DNA from: Prevotella sp. CAG:924
GTDB taxonomy: Bacteria; Bacteroidota; Bacteroidia; Bacteroidales; Bacteroidaceae
Direction of reading: 5' to 3'
Assembly: GCA_000431975.1 (NCBI GenBank)
Contig: HF988568.1
Location: forward strand, 3,839-22,115
Length of the DNA stretch: 18,277 nt
Below the pieces are notes generated by a model that worked only from the letters and a program-made list of their open reading frames with translations, was not told the DNA's origin and searched no databases. How positions within the stretch are numbered: the first letter of the stretch is position 1; each line of letters opens with the position of its first letter. Of the stretch, positions 7,994-15,157 are shown piece by piece. Made by a program: the position numbers and the translations under genes.

Positions 7994-9058
7994 TTATTGT
8001 TTGTTGGCGGCAGCGTCCTCTTCTTTCATCTTCTGGATGGCATTCTCCGCCAGTGCCAGCATCTCTTTCTGTCCGGCATAGACGGCGACAGGAGCCAGCC
8101 AGCCGACACGTTGTTTGAGATGGGAGACGAGGTAGTCGCTATGGGCAAGTCCACCCGTGAGAATGATGGCATCGGGCGGCGCACAGAATACGGCGGCCTC
8201 GGCAACGATGCCCTGTGCGATGCGTAGGATCATGGCGTCGAATACTACCCGTGCATGGTCGTCGCCGGCATCGATCATCTGTTTCACCTCACGCGGGTCG
8301 TTCGTGCCCAGATGGGCGAGGAGTCCGGAGTGATGGTTGAGTATCTTGAGCAGTTGCTGTTCGGTGTACTGTCCGCTATAGCAGAGGCGTACCAGATCAG
8401 CCGTGGGCAGGGTACCGGCCCGGTTGGGGGTGAATGGTCCGTCACCGTTCAGGGCATTGTTCACATCGACGGCCTGCCCCTTGCGGTGGGCAGCGATGGA
8501 GATGCCGCCTCCCATGTGGCAGACGATGAGATTGAGGTCCTCGTAGCGTACCCCGTGCTCGCGGCAGTAGATGCGTGCCACCTCTTTCTGGTTGAGCGCG
8601 TGCCATACCGAACGGTGGGGAATCTGCGGCACACCGGAGATGCGTGCCTCAGGCATCATCTCGTCCGTGGTGCCCGGGTCGGCGAAGTAGGCGCGGCAGC
8701 CGGGGATTTGGTCGGCGATGTCGCGGGCGATGATACATCCCAGGTTGCAGGCGTGCTGGTCACGGCAGGTGCGTGTGGCCTCGCTCATGGCATGGGTGAC
8801 GGCATAGGTGCCGCTTTTCACGGCACGTGTCAGCGGCCCGCGTCCTACGACGGCATCAAATTGCAAGGGAGTGCGATGAGCCTCCAGTTCATTGAGGACG
8901 AGCTGCTTGCGGAAAGCATACTGATCCATCACGCTGGGGAAGCGGCTCAGTTCCTGCATGGTGTGCTGTATGTTGGAAGTGAAGATCTCTGTCGTGTCAT
9001 GGAAGACGGAGATCTTTGTAGAGAGAGAACCGGGGTTTATAATAAGCAGGCTGTACAT
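7994..9058 (-). CDS. buk: Butyrate kinase
   Basis: Converts butyryl-phosphate (or a related short or branched acyl-phosphate) and ADP to the free acid and ATP, the energy-yielding last step of the Ptb-Buk route. At 354 residues it has normal family length. It belongs to the acetate/butyrate kinase (ASKHA) fold: NPGSLSTKISVF (8-19) is the phosphate-1 motif, FADPGTTDEM (125-134) and HMGGGIS (181-187) are family signatures, and GDGPFTPNRAGTLP (205-218) is characteristic of butyrate kinase as opposed to acetate kinase. The start ATG (9056-9058) lies inside the end of ptb, overlapping it by 22 bases; it cannot move far downstream because NPGS must be kept, so translational coupling is likely. Many Bacteroidales carry ptb-buk without making much butyrate, so isobutyrate or isovalerate are possible products. 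Confidence 0.95.
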   Translation of the reverse strand: MYSLLIINPGSLSTKISVFHDTTEIFTSNIQHTMQELSRFPSVMDQYAFRKQLVLNELEAHRTPLQFDAVVGRGPLTRAVKSGTYAVTHAMSEATRTCRDQHACNLGCIIARDIADQIPGCRAYFADPGTTDEMMPEARISGVPQIPHRSVWHALNQKEVARIYCREHGVRYEDLNLIVCHMGGGISIAAHRKGQAVDVNNALNGDGPFTPNRAGTLPTADLVRLCYSGQYTEQQLLKILNHHSGLLAHLGTNDPREVKQMIDAGDDHARVVFDAMILRIAQGIVAEAAVFCAPPDAIILTGGLAHSDYLVSHLKQRVGWLAPVAVYAGQKEMLALAENAIQKMKEEDAAANKQ

Positions 9059-9873
9059 AAACTAAGATATTTGGAGTCTACTGTATCGGCGCGTGACGTC
9101 ATGACGACGGGTACATCGGTACCTTGGAGCAGGCCGGCAGTACGTGTTTGTGTGAAAAGGGTGAGGGTCTTATAGAAGACATTGCCCGCTTCGATGTCAG
9201 GCATCACCAGGGCATCGGCTTTTCCTGCAATGGGGCTAGGTATGTGTTTTTCTGCCAGTGCCTCAGGTGAGCAGGCGGTCTTTACATCGAGTGGTCCGTC
9301 GACGATGCAGCGTCCGTACTCTCCTGCCTGTGCCTTGGAGATGATGTCGGCATACCCTGCGGTGTAGGGGAAGTGGCGTGTATCGGCTTTTTCCTGACAG
9401 TGGATCAGAGCGATGCGGGGCTCCTCAATGCCGAAACGGCGGCAGGTATGTGCAAGATAGTCTACTTGTGTCTCACGCTGTTCCTGTGTGGGGAAAGGGA
9501 TGACGGCAGGGTCGGAGAAGAAGAGCAGGCGGGGGTAGCCTTGAATCTCGGCAACGGCGATGTGGGTCAGCACACGTCCTGCAGGCAGGATGCCTTTCTC
9601 CTTGTCGATGATGGCGTGCAGGAAAGGAGCCGAGTTGATGAAACCTTTCATCAGGATGTCCGCACGTCCTTCACGTACCGCTTCCACCGCACGGGCCGCA
9701 GCCGTAGCTGGATCGGCATCGTGGAAAGGCAGGGGCTCGATGAAGCCCTCCTCCTTGGCACGTCGCAGACTTTCCTGGGTGCAGGCATCGTCAGGACATA
9801 TTACAGCTACACGTTTGCAAATCTTCTTGGCCCGCAGATGGGCGAACAGTTCGTCAAAACTCTTAATAGACAT
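9037..9873 (-). CDS. ptb: Phosphate butyryltransferase
   Basis: Exchanges CoA for phosphate on butyryl-CoA or similar acyl-CoA, giving the acyl-phosphate used by butyrate kinase. At 278 residues it falls within the shorter phosphate acetyl/butyryltransferase family. Family stretches visible are GRADILMKGFINSAPFL, ILPAGRVLTHIAV, LFFSDPAVIPFPT, GRCIVDGPLDVKTA, and ADALVMPDIEAGNVFYKTL near the C-terminus. The start ATG (9871-9873) lies three bases after the stop of the lipoprotein gene and the end overlaps buk by 22 bases, so the three genes form a tight operon. The alternative, a phosphate acetyltransferase, is less likely given the length and the paired butyrate kinase. Confidence 0.93.
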   Translation of the reverse strand: MSIKSFDELFAHLRAKKICKRVAVICPDDACTQESLRRAKEEGFIEPLPFHDADPATAAARAVEAVREGRADILMKGFINSAPFLHAIIDKEKGILPAGRVLTHIAVAEIQGYPRLLFFSDPAVIPFPTQEQRETQVDYLAHTCRRFGIEEPRIALIHCQEKADTRHFPYTAGYADIISKAQAGEYGRCIVDGPLDVKTACSPEALAEKHIPSPIAGKADALVMPDIEAGNVFYKTLTLFTQTRTAGLLQGTDVPVVMTSRADTVDSKYLSLCTACLL

Positions 9874-9876
9874 AAT

Positions 9877-10305
9877 TCATTTCTTAGGATTCAGTTCCAT
9901 CAATTGTGTAACAACGGTATCGCCCTGAGCGGTCACTTCCCAGATGACTTTTACGATGTGTCCTGCGTCGGTGCGTCCGTAAACATCGATATGGCGTTTC
10001 CGTTTCATCTCGATGGTATCTTTCTTCGAGGGATAACTGATGAGCCGGAGCGTGCGTCGGTTGGAGCCTTCGCCAATGTAGAAAATGTCGGTGCTGTCTT
10101 TCCCGGCAGCCAGTATTTTCTTATGACGGGCCTTATAGGCGGCCGACGATGTGTCGACTGGCGTAAACTCGGAAGCGGCGACGGTGTCGCCGGGATCGTC
10201 TTTCGGTGCAAACCGGCAACCGGTAGTGGTTAGTGCAGTGATCGTGAGGGTAGCAATGCTAACGGCCGGCAGCCATCTGAGGGAAGAAAGAGATAGAAAT
10301 CGCAT
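9877..10305 (-). CDS. Small predicted lipoprotein at the head of the ptb-buk operon
   Basis: Function unknown. From the ATG at 10303-10305 the protein has 142 residues: a basic start, a hydrophobic stretch (about 11-26), and a lipobox-like TTTGC with C30 as the probable lipidated cysteine, leaving a mature part of about 113 residues. That part is charged and probably folds as a small beta-rich domain (DIFYIGEGSNRRTLRLISY, HIDVYGRTDAGHIVKVIWEV). The frame is open upstream to 10353, but starting there would bury the signal peptide, so the later start is preferred. Only three bases separate its stop from the ptb start. An exported lipoprotein in an operon with two cytoplasmic fermentation enzymes is unexpected. 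No clean TAnnTTTG box is seen upstream; TGCCTTTG (10352 to 10345) is one mismatch away. Confidence 0.75.
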   Translation of the reverse strand: MRFLSLSSLRWLPAVSIATLTITALTTTGCRFAPKDDPGDTVAASEFTPVDTSSAAYKARHKKILAAGKDSTDIFYIGEGSNRRTLRLISYPSKKDTIEMKRKRHIDVYGRTDAGHIVKVIWEVTAQGDTVVTQLMELNPKK

Positions 10306-10426
10306 ACCTATATATTTATAGATGGATGATATATACATGCTATACAAAGGCATGCTATATATTCAGCCATCCGGATGATGCAGGTAGCTGATATATATGG
10401 CAAGCGTTCGTATGAGAATAATATAT

Positions 10427-10463
10427 AAGCGCACCGCCTCGTATGGCAGCGGGCGGTGCGCTT
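10427..10463. terminator. Strong hairpin terminator after the acyl-CoA dehydrogenase gene
   Basis: A 12-bp stem, AAGCGCACCGCC (10427-10438) with its complement (10452-10463), and a 13-base loop. It begins 18 bases past the dehydrogenase stop. The minus-strand flank is AT-rich; the plus-strand flank is a long T-rich run (10462-10476), so it can work both ways. It separates the etfBA-dehydrogenase operon from the lipoprotein-ptb-buk operon. Confidence 0.75.
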
Positions 10464-10481
10464 TTATTTTTTTTATTGTGA

Positions 10482-12215
10482 TCAGGCCTCGGCCTCAGTC
10501 TCTTCAGCCTCCTGAGCGCGGAAATATTTCAGCTCGTCGGCGTGGAAGTTCTTCACGTAGGCGGCATGTCCACGAACCTCTTCCTCTGCCATGCGTACAT
10601 ATACGTTGGCGGACTTGGCGAAGAGCTCCTTGTCGCGCGAAGCGTCGCGGATGATGAGCAGAGACATCACCAGGTCGCAGGTCATGTCGTACAGACGGCG
10701 TGCGAGGAAGTCGTGCTCCTCCTGGTTGGCATCAGCCTTAACCTTTTCCACAGCCTCTTCGTAGAGAGGAATGAGGTCGGCAACGCGCTGGAGCAGCGGC
10801 TTCATGCAGTCGCATACTTCTTCCTGAAGCATCTCCTTGATGATGCCCAGGTAGGTGCCGTTGGTGATATAGCGGATAGCGGCCACCACCTGCAGCTGTG
10901 TCGTACCCTCATAGATAGAGAAGATACGGGCATCGCGGTAGAGGCGCTGTGCCTTGTACTCCATGATGAAGCCTGAACCGCCGTGGATGGAGATACAGTC
11001 GTAGGCGTTCTGGTTGGCATACTCAGAGTTCATGCCCTTGGCCAACGGCGTGAAGGCATCGGCCAGGCGATTGTATTTCTTCATCTCCTTGCGCTCGTCA
11101 GGTGTGAGGGCACGGTCGCGTGCGATATCCTCGAGACACTTGTAGAAGTCAACGTAGCGGGCTGTCTGGTAGAGCATCGAACGTCCGGCATCGAGCTTGG
11201 CCTTCATGCGGGTGAGCATGTCGTAGACGGCGGGGAAGGTGATGATCTTCTTGCCGAACTGAGCGCGCTCCTTGGCATAGGCCAGCGCCGCGTTGTATGC
11301 CTCCTGTGACAGACCGACCGACTGGGCTGCGATACCCAGGCGGGCACCGTTCATCAGGGCCATCACATACTTGATCAGTCCCATACGGGTCGAACCGCAC
11401 AGCTCACAGGGAGCGTTCTTATAAACCAACTCACAGGTGGGCGAGCCGTGGATACCGAGCTTGTTCTCGATATGGCGAACGGTGACGCCGCCGTTTCTCT
11501 TGTCGTAGATGAACATTGACAGTCCGCGGCCGTCCTTCGTGCCCTCCTCAGAGCGTGCCAGAACGAGGTGGATGTCGGAATCACCATTGGTGATGAAACG
11601 CTTCACACCATTCAGACGCCATGTGCCGTCGGGATCCTGTGTGGCCTTGAGCATCACGTGCTGCAGGTCGCTACCGGCATCCGGCTCGGTAAGGTCCATA
11701 CTCATCGTCTCTCCGGCGCATACACGGGGGATATATTTCTGGCGCTGTTCCTCAGAGCCGAACTCATAGAGCGTGTCGATGCACGACTGGAGACTCCAGA
11801 TGTTCTGGAAGCCGGCATCAGCGGCGCTGACCAGCTCGCTAGCCATGGAGAATACGGTGTTGGGGAGGTTCAGGCCACCGTAGCGACGGGGCATCGAGAG
11901 TCCCCAAAGGCCGGCCTTGCGTGTCACGTCCATATTCTCCTTGGTCTTGGATGCGTAGAGCATGCGTCCATTCTCCAGATGCGGGCCTTCGAGGTCGACA
12001 GCCTCCGCATTCTCTGCGAGGGTGTTGGCAGCAACGTCGCCAACGATATCGAGCAGGCGCTTGTAGTTCTCGATGGCATCCTCGTAGTTGACGGGCGCAT
12101 CGGCATACTCTTTAGCGTCGGCATAGTTCTTCTCCCGCAATTCAACAATGCGCTTCATCTGAGGATCGTTCAGATAGAAGCCGATTTCGGGATGGTCTGT
12201 ATAATAATTAGCCAT
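10482..12215 (-). CDS. Acyl-CoA dehydrogenase, long form (577 aa)
   Basis: FAD-dependent enzyme interconverting acyl-CoA and 2-enoyl-CoA, using EtfAB as electron partner. At 577 residues it is longer than the ~380-residue butyryl-CoA dehydrogenases and has an added N-terminal helical region (1-90) and a C-terminal helical extension (about 455-577). Visible elements are MSMDLTEPDAGSD (171-183, flavin/substrate-binding segment), RFITNG (206-211), a GARLGIAAQSVGL helix (290-302), QFGKKI (319-324), CISIHGGSGF (407-416), and IYEGTTQLQ (434-442) with E436 as the likely catalytic base. Its start is 8 bases after the etfA stop, the third gene of an operon. Chain-length preference cannot be read from sequence; short-chain or branched-chain substrates are inferred from the adjacent ptb-buk. 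Confidence 0.93.
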   Translation of the reverse strand: MANYYTDHPEIGFYLNDPQMKRIVELREKNYADAKEYADAPVNYEDAIENYKRLLDIVGDVAANTLAENAEAVDLEGPHLENGRMLYASKTKENMDVTRKAGLWGLSMPRRYGGLNLPNTVFSMASELVSAADAGFQNIWSLQSCIDTLYEFGSEEQRQKYIPRVCAGETMSMDLTEPDAGSDLQHVMLKATQDPDGTWRLNGVKRFITNGDSDIHLVLARSEEGTKDGRGLSMFIYDKRNGGVTVRHIENKLGIHGSPTCELVYKNAPCELCGSTRMGLIKYVMALMNGARLGIAAQSVGLSQEAYNAALAYAKERAQFGKKIITFPAVYDMLTRMKAKLDAGRSMLYQTARYVDFYKCLEDIARDRALTPDERKEMKKYNRLADAFTPLAKGMNSEYANQNAYDCISIHGGSGFIMEYKAQRLYRDARIFSIYEGTTQLQVVAAIRYITNGTYLGIIKEMLQEEVCDCMKPLLQRVADLIPLYEEAVEKVKADANQEEHDFLARRLYDMTCDLVMSLLIIRDASRDKELFAKSANVYVRMAEEEVRGHAAYVKNFHADELKYFRAQEAEETEAEA

Positions 12216-12223
12216 GATATTCT

Positions 12224-13246
12224 TTATTTACTATTCTGCTTGTAATACTTGATGAACTTGGGGATGACCTCCTCCACGCTGCCAACGATCACGTAGTCGG
12301 CGATCTTGTTGATCGGTGCATCGGGATCGGTGTTGATGGAGATGATGATACCGGCATCCTGCATGCCGGCGATATGCTGTATCTGACCGGAAATACCGCA
12401 GGCGATATACACCTTAGGATGTACGGTGATACCCGTCTGACCGATCTGACGGTCGTGGTCAACCCATCCTGCATCGACAGCGGCACGTGAGGCACCCACC
12501 TCGCCGTGGAGCAGATGAGCCAGCTCAAAGAGCTTGTCGAAGCCTTCCTTCGAACCGACACCGTATCCACCGCTCACTACGATGGGTGAGCCTTTCAAGT
12601 TGTGCTTGGCCTCTTCCACGTGGTGATCGAGCACCTTTACGACGAAGGCCTCAGGGCTTACATATTTGCTTACCTCGGGATAGACAACCTCGCCTTTGGC
12701 CTGACCTTCATAGAGGGCCTTCTGCATCACGCCGGAACGTACGGTAGCCATCTGGGGACGATGCTCGGGGTTGACGATGGTGGCCACGATGTTGCCACCG
12801 AAGGCAGGACGGATCTGATAGAGCAGACCGTCGTAGTGCTTGCCGGTCTTCTTGTCGTCATAGTCGCCGATCTCCAGCTCTGTGCAGTCTGCCGTCAGAC
12901 CGCTGGTGAGCGATGAGCTGACACGCGGTCCGAGGTCACGGCCGATCACCGTGGCACCCATCAGGGCGATTTGCGGCTGCTCTTCCTTGAAGAGGTTTAC
13001 AAGAATATCCGTATGGGGAGCCGACGTGTAGGGGAAGAGTCCCTCTGCGTCGAATACAAACAGCTTGTCGACGCCGTAAGGCAGGATCTGCTGCTCCACC
13101 TGCCCCTTGATGCCCGTTCCGGCCACTACGGCATGAAGCTCCACACCCTTCTCATTGGCCAGCTTACGGCCTTTGGTGAGCAGCTCCTGAGATACTTCGG
13201 CCACTTTCGTGCCTTCTACCTCGCAATATACAAAAACGTTGTTCAT
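12224..13246 (-). CDS. etfA: Electron transfer flavoprotein, alpha subunit
   Basis: Alpha subunit of the soluble flavoprotein that passes electrons to or from acyl-CoA dehydrogenase. The protein has 340 residues, normal length. The N-terminal half is the ETF adenine-nucleotide-type domain (LMGATVIGRDLGPRVSS at about 95-111, LTADCTELE). The C-terminal FAD domain carries the family signature: GGYGVGSKEGF (226-236), GASRAAVDAGW (251-261), RQIGQTG (266-272), YIACGISGQIQHIAGM (280-295) and INTDPDAPINKIADY (304-318). It starts 10 bases after the etfB stop and ends 8 bases before the dehydrogenase start, so the three are cotranscribed. No extra N-terminal ferredoxin domain is present. Confidence 0.96.
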   Translation of the reverse strand: MNNVFVYCEVEGTKVAEVSQELLTKGRKLANEKGVELHAVVAGTGIKGQVEQQILPYGVDKLFVFDAEGLFPYTSAPHTDILVNLFKEEQPQIALMGATVIGRDLGPRVSSSLTSGLTADCTELEIGDYDDKKTGKHYDGLLYQIRPAFGGNIVATIVNPEHRPQMATVRSGVMQKALYEGQAKGEVVYPEVSKYVSPEAFVVKVLDHHVEEAKHNLKGSPIVVSGGYGVGSKEGFDKLFELAHLLHGEVGASRAAVDAGWVDHDRQIGQTGITVHPKVYIACGISGQIQHIAGMQDAGIIISINTDPDAPINKIADYVIVGSVEEVIPKFIKYYKQNSK

Positions 13247-13256
13247 TGTTTCCTTT

Positions 13257-14126
13257 TTATCCGATGATACTTTCTGCTAACAGTTCCTTCACCATGCCTT
13301 CGATGTCGGCATCGCTTGCGGTGAGCGTCTTGCTTTCCTTAGCCTGGAAGACGATGTTCTTCACAGCCTTCACCTTGGTGGGCGATCCGGAGAGACCGCA
13401 CTGTGAGGCGTCACCATCGACATCGGCCACGCTCCACTGGTTGAGTGTCAGGTAAGGACGCTCGGCGTAGAGGGCGGTCCAGGGCTCGTCGCCCTTGCGC
13501 TCCATGGGGCAGGAAGCGTACTTGTATTTCATCACGAGCTTGGCGTTGCAGGGACGGCAGGGAGCTGCCGAGCCGTTCACGGTGATCACTACAGGCAGGG
13601 GAGCCTCAACGGTCTCTACACCTCCGTCGATGTGACGGCGGATAGTAGCCTTGCCGTCTTCGATCTTCAGGATCTCCTCGGCATAGGTCACCTGGTTGAG
13701 GCCGAGCTTCTGGGCCACCTGGGGACCTACCTGGGCGGTATCGCCGTCGATGGCCTGACGGCCGCCGATAACGATGTCGACATGGCCGATCTTCTTAATG
13801 GCTGTGGCCAGTGCATAGGAGGTGGCGAGGGTGTCAGCGCCTGCAAAGAGACGGTCGGTGAGCAACCAGCCCGTGTCGGCACCGCGATAGAGGCCCTGGC
13901 GGATGATCTCACCAGCGCGGGGAGGACCCATTGTGAGCACACCCACGGTACTGCCGGGGTTCTGCTCTTTCAGACGGAGTGCCTGTTCAAGAGCGTTCAA
14001 GTCTTCAGGGTTGAAGATGGCGGGAAGGGCTGCACGGTTCACAGTGCCTTGCTCTGTCATGGCGTCCTTGCCCACGTTTCTTGTGTCGGGTACTTGCTTG
14101 GCAAGTACAACAATGTTCAACTTCAT
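13257..14126 (-). CDS. etfB: Electron transfer flavoprotein, beta subunit
   Basis: Beta subunit pairing with EtfA. The protein has 289 residues. It begins MKLNIVVLAKQVPDT and contains NPEDLNALEQALRLKE (39-54), TMGPPRA (65-71), LFAGADTLATSYALA (93-107) and GRQAIDGDTAQVGP (122-135). From family knowledge, the DGDTAQVGP form is typical of ETFs from anaerobes, including electron-bifurcating ones, while respiratory ETFs usually carry a D-x-D/C-x-x-Q-T-G version. This hints at an NADH-linked, possibly bifurcating ETF but does not prove it. A CRPC pair at 190-193 is also visible. It is the first gene of the etfB-etfA-dehydrogenase operon, with a good promoter about 70 bases upstream and a leader of roughly 60 bases. 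Confidence 0.95.
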   Translation of the reverse strand: MKLNIVVLAKQVPDTRNVGKDAMTEQGTVNRAALPAIFNPEDLNALEQALRLKEQNPGSTVGVLTMGPPRAGEIIRQGLYRGADTGWLLTDRLFAGADTLATSYALATAIKKIGHVDIVIGGRQAIDGDTAQVGPQVAQKLGLNQVTYAEEILKIEDGKATIRRHIDGGVETVEAPLPVVITVNGSAAPCRPCNAKLVMKYKYASCPMERKGDEPWTALYAERPYLTLNQWSVADVDGDASQCGLSGSPTKVKAVKNIVFQAKESKTLTASDADIEGMVKELLAESIIG

Positions 14127-14193
14127 ATTGGTTTGTTAAAATAATAATAGTCACATTTATATGTTAGGGGTGCAGACATAATGATGCTTGGCG

Positions 14194-14224
14194 CAAAAAT
14201 ACAAACAATTTGCTGTTTAACAAA
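14194..14224 (-). promoter_or_regulatory. Promoter of the etfB-etfA-acyl-CoA dehydrogenase operon
   Basis: On the minus strand a TTTG element (14224 to 14221) is followed after 19 bases by TATTTTTG (14201 to 14194), a full match to the Bacteroidetes -33/-7 promoter. Transcription should start near 14187. The gap at 14127-14475 otherwise holds only the promoter of the plus-strand gene at 14476; I see no other gene or RNA in it. Confidence 0.7.
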
Positions 14225-14445
14225 AAAGAATAACAGAAAATAACAGACTTTTGGCACAAATCATTATGTTTGTGCAAGATAGGCTGATGATGTATAAGGT
14301 CATTGCTGTCTATGGAGAAGAGGTTGCCGGAAAAGAATAAGAGATGTTCAAAATCGGTAAAAATGGTGGATTGACGTACCGGTGGCGTCTTCGTAGATCT
14401 GTGAGATATTCTAGAGCCGGATGGACTGTGATGAAAAAAATTGCG

Positions 14446-14453
14446 TATCTTTG
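14446..14453 (+). promoter_or_regulatory. -7 promoter box for the SprT-like gene
   Basis: TATCTTTG matches TAnnTTTG and lies 22 bases before the ATG at 14476. No TTG is seen at the proper -33 distance. Confidence 0.5.
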
Positions 14454-14475
14454 CACGCATTAAATCATACAGACG

Positions 14476-15126
14476 ATGCAGATAAACGTACAATGGATGG
14501 AAGAATGGTTCGGAAAGTTCAACCGGCAATATTTCGACGGGAAGCTGCCCTGTCCGCTGTTGAAGGTGGGCAGGTCGAAGACACGGCTTGGCTGTTATTC
14601 GTATAAGAGCGTTCGGAAATGGGGCCGGCTGGTGAAAGAGGACCAGACTATCACCTTGTCGCGCTATTATGATCTTAGTGAGCAGGAATATAAGAACGTG
14701 CTGCTCCATGAGATGATTCATTATGTCATCGACTATACGCGACTGAAGGACACTTCGCCTCATGGTGTGATCTTTCGTGGCATGATGGCACGTCTCAACC
14801 GTGAGGGGTGGAATATCCGCATTTCCCATCACGGTCAGCAGTTGCAGCCGGCTGTCTCACCGGCTAAGGCTGTCCAGTCGCCTCGTCTGGTTGTAGCCAT
14901 CATGCTGCATAATGGTCAGAAGCTGCTGTCGGCCGTCAATCCTCACTATGCACGACAGATAGCATCGACCTTACAGGCATCGTCCGCAGTGAAGAGCATC
15001 GCCTGGTATGTCACGCGCGATCCGTGGTTTGCCAATAAGCCGCGAGTGCAGAGTGCACGGGGAATCCGCGTCGAGGACACATTCTTCCGGGAGATGACGG
15101 CGAAGATGACACCGTTTAAGTTCTAG
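14476..15126 (+). CDS. SprT-like zinc metalloprotease-fold protein
   Basis: Member of the SprT/Spartan-like fold, 216 residues. The HExxH zinc site is HEMIH at 78-82 (LLHEMIHYVID), with a likely third ligand at H96 in DTSPHGVIFRGMMARLN, the usual SprT spacing. The N-terminal part (QWMEEWFGKFNRQYFDGKLP) is the family's typical helix and loop. I see no C-terminal Cys4 zinc ribbon, so this is a short form; residues 120-216 form an alpha/beta region of unknown role. No signal peptide, so cytoplasmic. Family members include proteases acting on DNA-bound proteins, but the function of bacterial SprT-like proteins is poorly defined. It is monocistronic, divergent from etfB, and converges with the helix-hairpin-helix gene, with 31 bases between the stops. 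Confidence 0.88.
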   Translation: MQINVQWMEEWFGKFNRQYFDGKLPCPLLKVGRSKTRLGCYSYKSVRKWGRLVKEDQTITLSRYYDLSEQEYKNVLLHEMIHYVIDYTRLKDTSPHGVIFRGMMARLNREGWNIRISHHGQQLQPAVSPAKAVQSPRLVVAIMLHNGQKLLSAVNPHYARQIASTLQASSAVKSIAWYVTRDPWFANKPRVQSARGIRVEDTFFREMTAKMTPFKF

Positions 15127-15157
15127 TTCTTGTGTTCTCCGGAGTTCATATATTTTT

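Noticed and set aside
10336..10359. CATGCTATA direct repeat (two copies, 10336 and 10351) before the lipoprotein gene
   Set aside because: Short, AT-rich and only two copies; could be an operator but there is no further support.
14164..14832. 222-aa minus-strand frame opposite the SprT-like gene and its upstream region
   Set aside because: It overlaps the HEMIH-encoding gene and the etfB promoter, and its composition is not protein-like.
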